Position numbers and translations under genes: made by a program. The notes below the pieces were generated by a model. It did no database searches. It worked only from the letters and a program-made list of their open reading frames with translations, and was not told the DNA's origin. Positions 50,107-58,443 of a DNA stretch of 64,000 nucleotides are shown here, piece by piece; the stretch's first letter is position 1; each line of letters opens with the position of its first letter. Where the stretch lies: positions 62,001-126,000 of the forward strand of contig CALEYW010000097.1 in assembly GCA_937927945.1 (NCBI GenBank), in the 5' to 3' direction. Source of the DNA: an uncultured candidate division WPS-2 bacterium (GTDB lineage Bacteria > Vulcanimicrobiota > Vulcanimicrobiia > Vulcanimicrobiales > Vulcanimicrobiaceae).

Positions 50107-50922
50107 CTACGCGCGCGGTCCGACGGGCACGACGATCTCGAACGGCGCATCCGCGCCTTCGCGCAGCGCCGGAGCGATCGTCAGATTCCACGTGCGCTGC
50201 GCGGGGTTCAGCCGCACGGCGGAAAACGCGAGCGAACCGGTGTAGCGCGCGTTCGGCGCGAGCGGAATCCCTTCATAGAGATGCTTGTCGGTGATCGCCC
50301 AATTCTTCGTGGCGATGATGCGGTAGACGCCGCCTTTGTCGTCGCGCAGGACGCTCTTGTCGTACGGCAGCAGCGTGACGAAACGGTCGCCGAGATTCGC
50401 GAACGTCACGACGACGTCAATCCTATCGGGGAAGAAGTCGACCTTCTTCACGGTCACGCGCAAACCCGAATCTTCGACGCTCGACGTGCTCGCGAACGCG
50501 CGGTACGGCTTGCCGGGATCCTTCACGTGCAGCGCACCGTGCTCCGGCAACACGCCGAGCGGAACCGTCGCGTCCATGACGCGGCGCTCGTCGCTCGCAT
50601 GATCGACGAACGCGAAGCGTTCCCGCACGAAGAACACGCGTCCGCGATCATCGCCGCGCGCACCGAGCACCTTCGCGCTCTCGAGCTCGAAGCCGTCGGC
50701 GTCGAACACGCTGCGAAAGGCGGCCGCGTCGCCGAAATACGTGCGCTCGCCGTCGGTCAACAGAGTGTACGCGTCTTCGAAGCGGCCGGCGCGCAGCGCA
50801 GCGACGTACTTCTTCACGACGGCGGTTTGCGGGCTGCTCGGAACGGGCCCGTAGCGCGGCGCGGGCGCCGCGCCGAGCGTCCCCACCGCGAGCGCGCACG
50901 CGGCGGCGACGAGCAGCTTCAC
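50107..50922 (-). CDS. secreted protein of unknown function
   Basis: 271 residues. The signal peptide MKLLVAAACALAVGTLGAAPAP has a cleavage site near residue 19. The first mature part (SSPQTAVVKKYVAALRAGRF, then YTLLTDGERTYFGDAAAFRSV) resembles an NTF2/SnoaL-like or DUF4878-type helix-strand unit. The second part (about 130-270) is an all-beta region (VVVTFANLGDRFVTLLPYDK) like DUF4352 sandwiches. It sits directly after parB with a 4-base overlap, unusual for an exported protein. Function unknown. Confidence 0.75.
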   Translation of the reverse strand: MKLLVAAACALAVGTLGAAPAPRYGPVPSSPQTAVVKKYVAALRAGRFEDAYTLLTDGERTYFGDAAAFRSVFDADGFELESAKVLGARGDDRGRVFFVRERFAFVDHASDERRVMDATVPLGVLPEHGALHVKDPGKPYRAFASTSSVEDSGLRVTVKKVDFFPDRIDVVVTFANLGDRFVTLLPYDKSVLRDDKGGVYRIIATKNWAITDKHLYEGIPLAPNARYTGSLAFSAVRLNPAQRTWNLTIAPALREGADAPFEIVVPVGPRA

Positions 50923-51791
50923 GGCGATTCTCCCAGCAGCAGATCGACGATGCGCAGCAAGTCCGCCGGATCGGCATAGCGCAGCTCGATCGTTCCGCCG
51001 CGCTCCTGCGCGAGGAGACGAACCTGCGTCGCGTATTTGTAGCGCAGCCGTTCGACGAACGCGTCGTCGTTCGCATCGCGCGCCGGCGCGGTACGCGCGC
51101 GCACGCGCTTCGGCGCGGCGTCGGCTGCGAGCCGCTCCAGCGCGCGCACCGAGAGTTCTTCGTCGACCGCGCGGCGCGCCATCGCCTCACGCCGCTCGGG
51201 CGGGAACGACATGATCGCGCGCGCGTGTCCCGCGCTGAGCTTGCCTTCGCGCACGTACGCTTTGACTGCGTCCGAGAGCGAGAGCAGCCGCAGCGCGTTG
51301 GCGATCGCCGAACGGCTGCGCCCGAGCCGCTCGCCGACCTGTTCTTGGGTGAAGTCGTACGCGTCCATCAAGTGGGCGAAGCCCATCGCTTCTTCGAGCG
51401 GATCGAGGTTTTCGCGCTGCAGGTTCTCGATGATCGCGACTTCGAGCGACTCGCGGTCGTCGGCCGCGCGCACGAGCGCCGGGATCGCGGTGAGGCCCGC
51501 GCTCTGCGCGGCGCGCAGCCGGCGTTCGCCGGCGATCAGTTCGTAGCCGTCACCGTGTTCGCGCACGATGATCGGGACGAGGACGCCGAACGCGGCGATC
51601 GACGCGCGGAGTCCGTCGAGCGCGCCGGCCGCGAACGTCTGGCGCGGCTGACGGGGATTCGGACGGATCCGCGCGATGGGCAGCTGCTGGAGATCGCGCT
51701 TCGGCGCCGGCGCCGCCGTCACGTCGGAGGTGCCGCCGTCGCCGAGCAGCGCACCCAGGCCCCGGCCGAGCCCGCGTTTCGCGGCGCTCAC
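50919..51791 (-). CDS. parB: chromosome-partitioning protein ParB
   Basis: 290 residues. The N-terminal RGLGRGLGALLG is the ParA-stimulating tail. The CTPase/ParB core has RPNPRQPRQTF near residue 43, the C-motif GERRLRAAQSAGL near 88 and ENLQRENLDPLEEA near 120. A helix-turn-helix for parS binding (TQEQVGERLGRSRSAIANAL) lies near 147, and a C-terminal dimerisation domain completes it. It loads on parS and recruits SMC. It is coupled to parA by ATGA-type overlap. Confidence 0.97.
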   Translation of the reverse strand: MSAAKRGLGRGLGALLGDGGTSDVTAAPAPKRDLQQLPIARIRPNPRQPRQTFAAGALDGLRASIAAFGVLVPIIVREHGDGYELIAGERRLRAAQSAGLTAIPALVRAADDRESLEVAIIENLQRENLDPLEEAMGFAHLMDAYDFTQEQVGERLGRSRSAIANALRLLSLSDAVKAYVREGKLSAGHARAIMSFPPERREAMARRAVDEELSVRALERLAADAAPKRVRARTAPARDANDDAFVERLRYKYATQVRLLAQERGGTIELRYADPADLLRIVDLLLGESP

Positions 51792-52597
51792 GCGAGGGGA
51801 CCGCGCGACTGCAGCGCGGGCACGAGTTCTTTTGCGAGCGAGAGGTACGCCTGCGCGCCGCGGCTCTTCACGTCGAAGAGGATCGCGGGTTTGCCGTAGG
51901 ACGGCGCCTCGGAGAGGCGGATGTTGCGCGGGATCTGCGTCTGGAACACGCGATCGGGGAAGTAGCGGTGCACCTCCTCCAAGACCTCGCCGGCGAGCTT
52001 CGTGCGCCCGTCGAACATCGTGATCAGCACCCCGCGAATCATCAAGTCAGGATTGAGGCCTTCCTTAATACGCCGCACGATCGCCACCAGCTGGCTGAGC
52101 CCCTCGAGGGCGTAGTACTCGGCCTGGACCGGAATGATGACCTCGCTCGCGGCGGTGAGCGCGTTGATCGTCAGGAGGCCCAGCGACGGCGGGCAGTCGA
52201 TCAGCACCTCGTCGTAGTCGCGGAGCACCGCGGCGAGGGCGGTCTTGAGGCGATTCTCCCGTTGCAGCGCCGAGACGAGCTCGATCTCGGCGCCGGCAAG
52301 GTTGAGCGTCGCCGGCACGATGGCCAGGTTCTCGACTTCGGTCGCGTGGCGGACGTCCGCGATCGCGGCGTCCTGCAGCAGCACGTTGTAGATGTCGCGC
52401 TGCACGGTACGCTTGTCGATGCCGACACCTGTCGTGGTATTCCCCTGCGGGTCGATGTCGACGATCAGCACGCGACGACCCATCAGTGCGAGGGAGGCAC
52501 CGAGGTTGACGGCGGTCGTCGACTTTCCGACTCCACCTTTTTGGTTGACGATCGCGATGACGCGGGCCGTCGAATTGGCTGAGGCTACGGCGGACAA
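51788..52597 (-). CDS. parA: chromosome-partitioning ATPase ParA/Soj
   Basis: 269 residues. The deviant Walker A is NQKGGVGKSTTAVNLGASLA near residue 18, Walker A' DIDPQGNTTTGVG near 47 and Walker B DEVLIDCPPSLGLLTINAL near 130. It drives origin segregation with ParB and controls DnaA activity in some bacteria. No ATG or GTG is available at the N-terminus; the start used is TTG at 52597, after a weak ribosome site. Confidence 0.96.
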   Translation of the reverse strand: MSAVASANSTARVIAIVNQKGGVGKSTTAVNLGASLALMGRRVLIVDIDPQGNTTTGVGIDKRTVQRDIYNVLLQDAAIADVRHATEVENLAIVPATLNLAGAEIELVSALQRENRLKTALAAVLRDYDEVLIDCPPSLGLLTINALTAASEVIIPVQAEYYALEGLSQLVAIVRRIKEGLNPDLMIRGVLITMFDGRTKLAGEVLEEVHRYFPDRVFQTQIPRNIRLSEAPSYGKPAILFDVKSRGAQAYLSLAKELVPALQSRGPLA

Positions 52598-52606
52598 AAA
52601 ACCGAC

Positions 52607-54007
52607 CTACTCGGGCACAGCGAAGTGCTCGTCGATGTAGCGTTCCGCACGCGCGACGAGCAAGCCCGCCTCGTTCCGAGACGGGTCGTCGGTGACCTCC
52701 TCGAACAGCGCACGCAGCACCTCTCCGACTCGGCTATCCCCCGCGAACCCCGGTTCGACAAGCCCTTTGCGCTCGAACGCCGCGATCACGTCGGCACCGG
52801 TCAGGCGCAAATCGCGCACGCTGAAGGCCGGTTCCTGCGCCAGGATGTCGGCGACGCGCGCTTCGAAGCGTTCGTTCGCATCGTCCCGCTTCGGAAGACC
52901 CGAGCCGGTGATGTCGGCCCAGCGCAGCGCGAACAGCCGGTCCAAGTGCTCGCGCCCGATCCGCCGGACGAAACGCCGCAGCGTTTTGTCCTGCGCGTCG
53001 GGGTCGGCGGAGTACATGTGCTGGCGGACCAGATGGACGACCGCTTCGACGGTGTCGTTGGGAAGGCGTAGGCGCGCCAGCATCGCCGGCACCATGTCGG
53101 CGCCGACGTGCTCGTGCTGGTAGAACGTGTTGCCTCGGCCGTCCGGCCGCGGCGCCGCGGTGCGCGGCTTCCCGATGTCGTGCAGCAACGCTGCAAGCCG
53201 GAGCGTGATGTCGCCGGGCGATGCGGCGTCGAGCGTCGCGAGGTTGTGGCGGTACACGTCGTAGGCGTGCCAGTCGTTCTGATCGACGTCGATGCCCTCC
53301 AACAGCTCCGGCCACACGTGCCCGAGAACCCCGGTCGTGCGCAGAATCTCGATGCCGACCGACGGCGTCGCCGCTGCCATCAGCTTGGCGAACTCCTCAC
53401 CGATGCGCTCGGCGGAGACCGTCGTCACGAGGCCGGCCGACCCTACGATGGCGGCGTGGGTACGGCCGGTGATCGCGTAGACGAACCGGGCGGCGAACTG
53501 CGCGGCGCGCAGCATACGCAGCGGGTCTTCCTGGAACGTCGCCTCGTCGACGATGTCGATCCGGCCGAACCGGATGTCCTCGATACCGCCGTACGGGTCG
53601 ACCACCGCGTCGTCGGTGATGCGGCGGGCGATCATGTTCATTCGGAAGTCCCGGCGCCGCAGATCGTCCTCGAGCGGAATCGCGGGTCCGGACTCGACCG
53701 CGAAGTCTTTGTGTCCCGGCCCGGTCGAGCGCTCGCGCCTCGGCAAAGCGACGTCCGCCTCGCCGGCCGGGTGCCGGAACTTCAGGACCGCAAAGGACGC
53801 ACCCACGACGTCGACCCGGCCGGCGGCGCGGAGGGTCGAGAGCAACTCCTCGGGGGCCACCCCAGTGACGACGTAGTCGAGATCCTTCGGGGGCCGATCG
53901 ACGCCATCGAGCCGGGCTCGGAACTCGTCGCGGACGCGCCCGCCAACGGCGTAGACGTCGGCTTGCGGGAGGGCGGCAATCAAAACGTCGTCGAGCGGAA
54001 GGCGCAC
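52607..54007 (-). CDS. cca: CCA-adding tRNA nucleotidyltransferase / poly(A) polymerase family protein
   Basis: 466 residues, GTG start. The nucleotidyltransferase head has YAVGGRVRDEFRA near residue 20 and the metal-binding PKDLDYVVTG near 40, then the flexible loop and RRDFRMNMIARR near 118. An HD domain is inserted later (LAALLHDIGKPRT near 275). This head-neck-body-HD layout is that of bacterial CCA-adding enzymes with HD. It repairs or adds the tRNA 3' CCA. It is the first gene of a run into parA and parB. Confidence 0.93.
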   Translation of the reverse strand: MRLPLDDVLIAALPQADVYAVGGRVRDEFRARLDGVDRPPKDLDYVVTGVAPEELLSTLRAAGRVDVVGASFAVLKFRHPAGEADVALPRRERSTGPGHKDFAVESGPAIPLEDDLRRRDFRMNMIARRITDDAVVDPYGGIEDIRFGRIDIVDEATFQEDPLRMLRAAQFAARFVYAITGRTHAAIVGSAGLVTTVSAERIGEEFAKLMAAATPSVGIEILRTTGVLGHVWPELLEGIDVDQNDWHAYDVYRHNLATLDAASPGDITLRLAALLHDIGKPRTAAPRPDGRGNTFYQHEHVGADMVPAMLARLRLPNDTVEAVVHLVRQHMYSADPDAQDKTLRRFVRRIGREHLDRLFALRWADITGSGLPKRDDANERFEARVADILAQEPAFSVRDLRLTGADVIAAFERKGLVEPGFAGDSRVGEVLRALFEEVTDDPSRNEAGLLVARAERYIDEHFAVPE

Positions 54008-54016
54008 AGAGGCCCT

Positions 54017-54046
54017 ATTCTACTGCCTGCTCGCCGTCACTGTCCT
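54017..54046 (-). promoter_or_regulatory. promoter of cca (close to the start codon)
   Basis: On the minus strand AGGACA (54041-54046), an 18-base spacer and TAGAAT (54017-54022). The cca GTG begins 9 bases after the -10 box, so the RNA would start within a few bases of the GTG and carry no Shine-Dalgarno. One arm of the parS-like repeat lies just upstream of the -35 box. Confidence 0.5.
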
Positions 54047-54049
54047 GGA

Positions 54050-54104
54050 ATGTTTCACGTTTGTCACTACCCTGCAACGCAAAGTTGTGACTCACGTGGA
54101 ACAT
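54050..54104. promoter_or_regulatory. parS-like inverted repeat between cca and rsmG
   Basis: The left arm begins with TGTTTCACGTTTGTCA (54051-54066) and the right arm contains TGACTCACGTGGAACA (54088-54103). Compared with the parS consensus TGTTTCACGTGAAACA they match at 12 and 13 of 16 positions. The two arms are also inverted copies of each other (15 of 18 positions, 54050-54067 against 54087-54104) around a 19-base centre. Position 1.5 kb from parAB and 9 kb from oriC suits a ParB loading site. Confidence 0.55.
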
Positions 54105-54107
54105 CCG

Positions 54108-54821
54108 TCAGACTCCGGCCGCCCGCGGCATGCAGAGCGGCCGCTTAGCCGGGATGCCGTTCTTCCGGGGGAACCGCGGGCCGGTCGGAACGCGCTTCTC
54201 GAGCACGAGGACCCGGCGCTCGCCGTCGAGGAGGCGCTCGGACGTCAGCTCGGCCCCGAGAACCAACGCTGCGTCGGCGACGGCGTTTCGTTCGAGCGGA
54301 TCGAGCGATCCGCGTTGCAGTAGCGCCCGGCCGCCGATTTCCAGGAAGGGGACGGTCAGTTCCGCAACCGCCGGGGCGCTCGCCACCGCTCGCGCCGTCG
54401 CCGTTCCGAATCCGCCGCGCAACGCCGGGTCTCGCGCCGCGTCCTCCGCCCGCAACGCCACGGCCTCGCCCTCGATCCCGAGCGTCCGGAGAGCCGCTGC
54501 GAGGAAGGTCGCGCGTTTTTTGATCGGCTCGAGCAGAACGACTCGAGCTCCGGTCGCCAGCGCCAGCGGAATCCCCGGCACGCCGTTCCCCGACCCGACG
54601 TCGATCAATGGGGAAGCCACCCTGTCGCGCAGCGTCAGAGCGTCAAGGACGTGGACCGCAAATGCCGCGCCGGTCTTCGCGCCGGTCAGATTGAGCCGGC
54701 GGTTCGCGTCGAGCACGAGCGCGACGTACACGGCGAGCCGCTCGGCAAGTGCCGCGTCGATGCCGGCCGCCGCGAAGGCCGCGAGCGCGTCGGGCTCGGG
54801 TAGTGGGACCGGCCGGCTCAC
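54108..54821 (-). CDS. rsmG: 16S rRNA (guanine-N7) methyltransferase G
   Basis: 237 residues. It methylates G527 of 16S rRNA. The SAM-binding loop is LIDVGSGNGVPGIPLALATG near residue 72, preceded by NRRLNLTGAKTGAAFAVHVLD. The C-terminal RRVLVLEKRVPTGPRFPRKNGIPAKRPL region is the expected substrate-side end. It overlaps mnmG by 4 bases, the normal gidAB order. Confidence 0.95.
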   Translation of the reverse strand: MSRPVPLPEPDALAAFAAAGIDAALAERLAVYVALVLDANRRLNLTGAKTGAAFAVHVLDALTLRDRVASPLIDVGSGNGVPGIPLALATGARVVLLEPIKKRATFLAAALRTLGIEGEAVALRAEDAARDPALRGGFGTATARAVASAPAVAELTVPFLEIGGRALLQRGSLDPLERNAVADAALVLGAELTSERLLDGERRVLVLEKRVPTGPRFPRKNGIPAKRPLCMPRAAGV

Positions 54822-56692
54822 GCCGGGGCGGCGACGAGCCGGTGGACGTGCACGCTCACCAGCGCGACGTCGGTCGGCGTGATTCCAGGGATCCGGCTCG
54901 CCGCGCCGAGGGTTCGCGGCCGGGCGCGATCGAGCTTCTGACGCGCCTCGAGTGAGAGCGCCCGGATTCCGCCGTAGTCCATGTCGGCCGGGAGCGCGAC
55001 CGCCTCGTCGCGCGCCGCTCGTTCGACCGCGGCCTGCTGCCGCCGGACGTACCCGTCCATCTTGAGCTCGATCTCGACGCGGGCCGCGACCCCCACGTCC
55101 GTGCCAACTGGAAACCGATCGAGCACGTCGGCGACCGCAAGCTCCGGACGCCGCAAGGCATCAGCCAGACTCGCCCCGGCCGGAAGGTTGCTCCTGCCAA
55201 TCACTGCGGGCGCCCGCGTCGCATTCGCATGCCGCAGCCCAGCTGCCAGCGCCTCGCGCCGCATGGCGAAGGCTTCCCAAGCGGCGTCGTCAACCAAGCC
55301 GACCTCGCGGCCGACCGGCGTCAGCCGGGTGTCGGCGTTGTCGTGGCGCAGCATCACCCGGTGCTCGGCCCGCGAGGTCAGCATGCGGTACGGTTCGTCG
55401 ACGCCGCGGGTCACCAGGTCGTCGACGAGGACGCCGATGTACGACGTCTCGCGGCCCAACCGTACCGCCTCGCGCCCTTGGGCGCGGCGGGCGGCATTGA
55501 TGCCGGCGATCAGACCCTGCGCCGCGGCCTCTTCGTAGCCGCTGGTCCCGTTGAGCTGACCGCAGTGAAAGAGTCCCGCGACCCGGCGCGTCTCCAAGCT
55601 CGGGTCCAGCTCGGTCGGCTGCACGAAATCGTACTCGACCGCGTAGCCGGCGCGCAGCATCACCACGTCCGCGAAACCCGGAAGGGTGCGCAGCATCGCC
55701 GCCTGCACGTCGGCGGGCAGCGACGTCGAGAAGCCGCCGACGTAGAACGTCGGCTCGTCCCAGCCCTCGGGTTCGACGAAAATTTGATGGGTCGGATTGT
55801 GGGCGAACTTCACCACCTTGTCCTCGATCGACGGACAGTAGCGCGGTCCGATTCCGCGGATCAGATCGAGCCCGTACAGCGGCGAGCGGTGCAGGTTCTC
55901 GCGCACGAGCGCGTGCGTGCGCTCGTTCGTCTCGACGATCCAGCACGGCAGCTGCGGTCCCGCGAACGCGGCCGCGCTCGCATACGAGAACGGCAGCGGC
56001 GTCGGGCTCGGCGCTTGCACCGCCATCGCTCCGAGGTCGAGGCTGTTCCGGTCGACGCGCGGCGGCGTCCCGGTCTTGAGCCGCGCGAGCGGGAAGCCCA
56101 GCCGCGCAAGCGTCGCCGAGAGCCCGATCGCCGGCGGCTCGCCGAAACGGCCTTCGGCTCGCACCTCGTCACCGCGGAAGGTCTTGCCACCCAAGAAGGT
56201 TCCGGTCGCCAAAACGACGTTCGGCGCACGCAGCAGCGGGCCGTCGCCGAGCAGAACGCCTTCGACGCGGCCGCCGCTCACGCGCAGATCCTCCGCCATA
56301 CCGCGCACGACCGTCAGGTTCGCTTGTGCGACGATGGTCTCGCGCGCGACGCGCGCGTAGGCCGGCTTGTCGGCGAGCGCGCGCAGGGCGCGCACCGACG
56401 GTCCCTTCGACTCGTTGAGGAACCGCGCGTGCAGCGAGACGCGATCGGTGACTCCCGCCATCGCGCCGCCGAGCGCATCGATCTCGCGGACGAGCTGACC
56501 CTTCGCGCTGCCGCCGATCGAGGGATTGCAGGCCAGCGTGCAAATGCGCTCCGGGTCGCCGGTCACCAGCAGCGTCTCGACGCCGAGGCGCGCCGCGGCG
56601 AGCGCGGCCTCGAAGCCGGCGTGACCGCCGCCGACGACGATGACGGCGGCGTCGTCTCCGCGCAAAACGGTACTCATTGGAACGACCGCCAT
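54818..56692 (-). CDS. mnmG: tRNA uridine-5-carboxymethylaminomethyl(34) synthesis enzyme MnmG
   Basis: 624 residues. The FAD-binding motif is VIVVGGGHAGFEAALAAARLG near residue 18. CNPSIGGSAKGQLVREIDAL near 55 and the second GidA signature (GLFHCGQLNGTSGYEEAAAQ) near 375 are present, with the C-terminal MnmE-binding helical domain. It works with MnmE, whose gene is 3 kb upstream, to modify U34 of several tRNAs. ATGs at 56692 and 56677 are both possible starts. Confidence 0.96.
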   Translation of the reverse strand: MAVVPMSTVLRGDDAAVIVVGGGHAGFEAALAAARLGVETLLVTGDPERICTLACNPSIGGSAKGQLVREIDALGGAMAGVTDRVSLHARFLNESKGPSVRALRALADKPAYARVARETIVAQANLTVVRGMAEDLRVSGGRVEGVLLGDGPLLRAPNVVLATGTFLGGKTFRGDEVRAEGRFGEPPAIGLSATLARLGFPLARLKTGTPPRVDRNSLDLGAMAVQAPSPTPLPFSYASAAAFAGPQLPCWIVETNERTHALVRENLHRSPLYGLDLIRGIGPRYCPSIEDKVVKFAHNPTHQIFVEPEGWDEPTFYVGGFSTSLPADVQAAMLRTLPGFADVVMLRAGYAVEYDFVQPTELDPSLETRRVAGLFHCGQLNGTSGYEEAAAQGLIAGINAARRAQGREAVRLGRETSYIGVLVDDLVTRGVDEPYRMLTSRAEHRVMLRHDNADTRLTPVGREVGLVDDAAWEAFAMRREALAAGLRHANATRAPAVIGRSNLPAGASLADALRRPELAVADVLDRFPVGTDVGVAARVEIELKMDGYVRRQQAAVERAARDEAVALPADMDYGGIRALSLEARQKLDRARPRTLGAASRIPGITPTDVALVSVHVHRLVAAPA

Positions 56693-56777
56693 CGTAGCAC
56701 GCTCACGCCGGCACGCACCATCGCTCCCGCCAAGCCATCGCGTGAAGATGACGAGGGCTGCGGAACGGTTCTGAAAA

Positions 56778-57311
56778 CTACGCGGGATCGTCCGGAAAGC
56801 GGACGTACAGCGCGCCGTCCTCGTAGCCCAGCTCGCTGCGCAGGCGGTCCCGCAGGATCGCCTCGAGACGAAAGCCGGCGCGTTCGGCGACCGCGCGGCT
56901 CGGCGCGTTTGCGGCCGCGGCCAGAATCTCGAGCCGGTGCACGCCCTCGTAGCGAAACGCTCGCTCGGCGACGGCGCGCACGGCGCGCGTCATCACGCCG
57001 CGCCCGCCGAACGATTCGCCCAGCCAATAGCCGATCGCGGCCACGTCGTTCACGCGGTTGAGGTCGTGCAGATCGATCGCGCCGGCGAACGCGCCGTGCA
57101 CGAGAATGGCGAACGCGTCGCCCGCGTCGCGCGCCCGGTAGTCGTCGACCGCCTCGACGTAACCCAGAACGTCGGCCGCACTGCGCGACGCGGCCGCCCA
57201 CGGCATCCAGCGCACCAGCCGCGCGCGGTTCGCTTCGATCAGCGCTGCGCACGCGTCCGCATGGTCGACGCGCAACGGTTCGAGCACGACGTCGTCGTCG
57301 ATCCGTATCAC
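56778..57311 (-). CDS. RimJ/RimL-type GNAT acetyltransferase
   Basis: 177 residues, GTG start. It opens IRIDDDVVLEPLRVDHADAC, has the RimJ/L loop YWLGESFGGRGVMTRAVRAV near residue 95 and ends with the ANAPSRAVAERAGFRLEAIL signature. Homologues acetylate ribosomal protein N-termini or other small substrates. It lies between mnmG and panE without overlaps, with short unremarkable spacers on both sides. Confidence 0.88.
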   Translation of the reverse strand: MIRIDDDVVLEPLRVDHADACAALIEANRARLVRWMPWAAASRSAADVLGYVEAVDDYRARDAGDAFAILVHGAFAGAIDLHDLNRVNDVAAIGYWLGESFGGRGVMTRAVRAVAERAFRYEGVHRLEILAAAANAPSRAVAERAGFRLEAILRDRLRSELGYEDGALYVRFPDDPA

Positions 57312-57361
57312 GGCACGCCTCTTCGCCGCGGAGCGCTGCGCCACCGCGCGGCGCGCGGCGG

Positions 57362-58348
57362 TCAGGCTGCGGTCAGGGTCGTATCGAGCAGCCGAGTGAG
57401 CGCGTGCACGTGCGACGTCGCCGGCGTCGGAACGCCGAGCAACGCACCGAGTTCCACCACGGCGCCCGTGATGCAGTCGAGCTCGAGCGTGCGTCCGCGT
57501 TCTACGTCTTGCAGCATCGACGTCTTGTGCTCGCCGACGCGCCGTGCGCCGTCGATGCGCTGCTCGATCGATACCGGCAGCGCGACGCCCAGCGCATAGG
57601 CGATCGCCGCGCACTCTTCCATGATGCGTCGCACGAGCGACTCGATCGCCGGATCGCGCAGCATCGTCGCGAGCGTCGTGCGGGTCAACGCGGAGATCGG
57701 ATTGAGCGCGGCGTTGCCGAGCAGTTTGACCCAGATCTGCGCGCGCAGATCCGGATCGATCGGCGCCTTCAATCCGCCCGCGACGAACGCTGCCGAGATC
57801 TGGCGCAGCGCATCGTCGACGGTCCCGTCCGGCCGGCCCAGCGCGTAGCGGGTTCCTTCGATGTGCCGGATCACGCCCGGCGCTTCGATCTCGGTCGACG
57901 AGTAGATGACGCAGCCCACGACGCGATCCGGATGAAACGCCGTCGCGAGCGCACCGCCCGGGTCGACGCTCTCGAGCGTCAAATCGTCGTGCACGCCGCC
58001 GTGCCGCTGGAAATACCACCACGGGATGCCGTTCTGCATCGCGACGATTCGCGTGCGGTCGTCGCACAGCGGCGCGATTTTCGGCAGCAGCGGCGCGATC
58101 TGATTCGCTTTGAGCGCGACGATCACGCAGTCGAACGGACCCTCCGCGCACGCGTCGGCGGTCGCCGCGACCCGCACCGTGAAGTCGCCGCGTTCCGATC
58201 GCACCTCGACGCCGCGCTCGCGCATCGCGGCGAGATGCGCACCGCGCGCGATCAGCGTGACGTCGCCGCCGCCGCGCGCGATCGAGGCTCCGACGTACGC
58301 ACCGATTGCACCGGCTCCGACTACGGCGTATCGCTCCACGGTTTGCAT
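57362..58348 (-). CDS. panE: 2-dehydropantoate 2-reductase (ketopantoate reductase family)
   Basis: 328 residues. The NADPH-binding motif AVVGAGAIGAYVGASIARGG is at the N-terminus. The catalytic Lys region WVKLLGNAALNPISALTR lies near 208 and the C-terminal PanE domain has TSMLQDVERGRTLELDCITG near 275, the family signature. It reduces ketopantoate to pantoate for CoA synthesis. Because this family has several members per genome with other substrates, the exact substrate remains a prediction. Confidence 0.87.
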   Translation of the reverse strand: MQTVERYAVVGAGAIGAYVGASIARGGGDVTLIARGAHLAAMRERGVEVRSERGDFTVRVAATADACAEGPFDCVIVALKANQIAPLLPKIAPLCDDRTRIVAMQNGIPWWYFQRHGGVHDDLTLESVDPGGALATAFHPDRVVGCVIYSSTEIEAPGVIRHIEGTRYALGRPDGTVDDALRQISAAFVAGGLKAPIDPDLRAQIWVKLLGNAALNPISALTRTTLATMLRDPAIESLVRRIMEECAAIAYALGVALPVSIEQRIDGARRVGEHKTSMLQDVERGRTLELDCITGAVVELGALLGVPTPATSHVHALTRLLDTTLTAA

Positions 58349-58443
58349 CGGCTACGAGTACCACACCGGTGACGCGGAACGGCCGAGGCCTGCGCGAGTG
58401 GTATGAATGCGAGCGCGAGTGGCCCGAAACGCGCCGCGAACGA

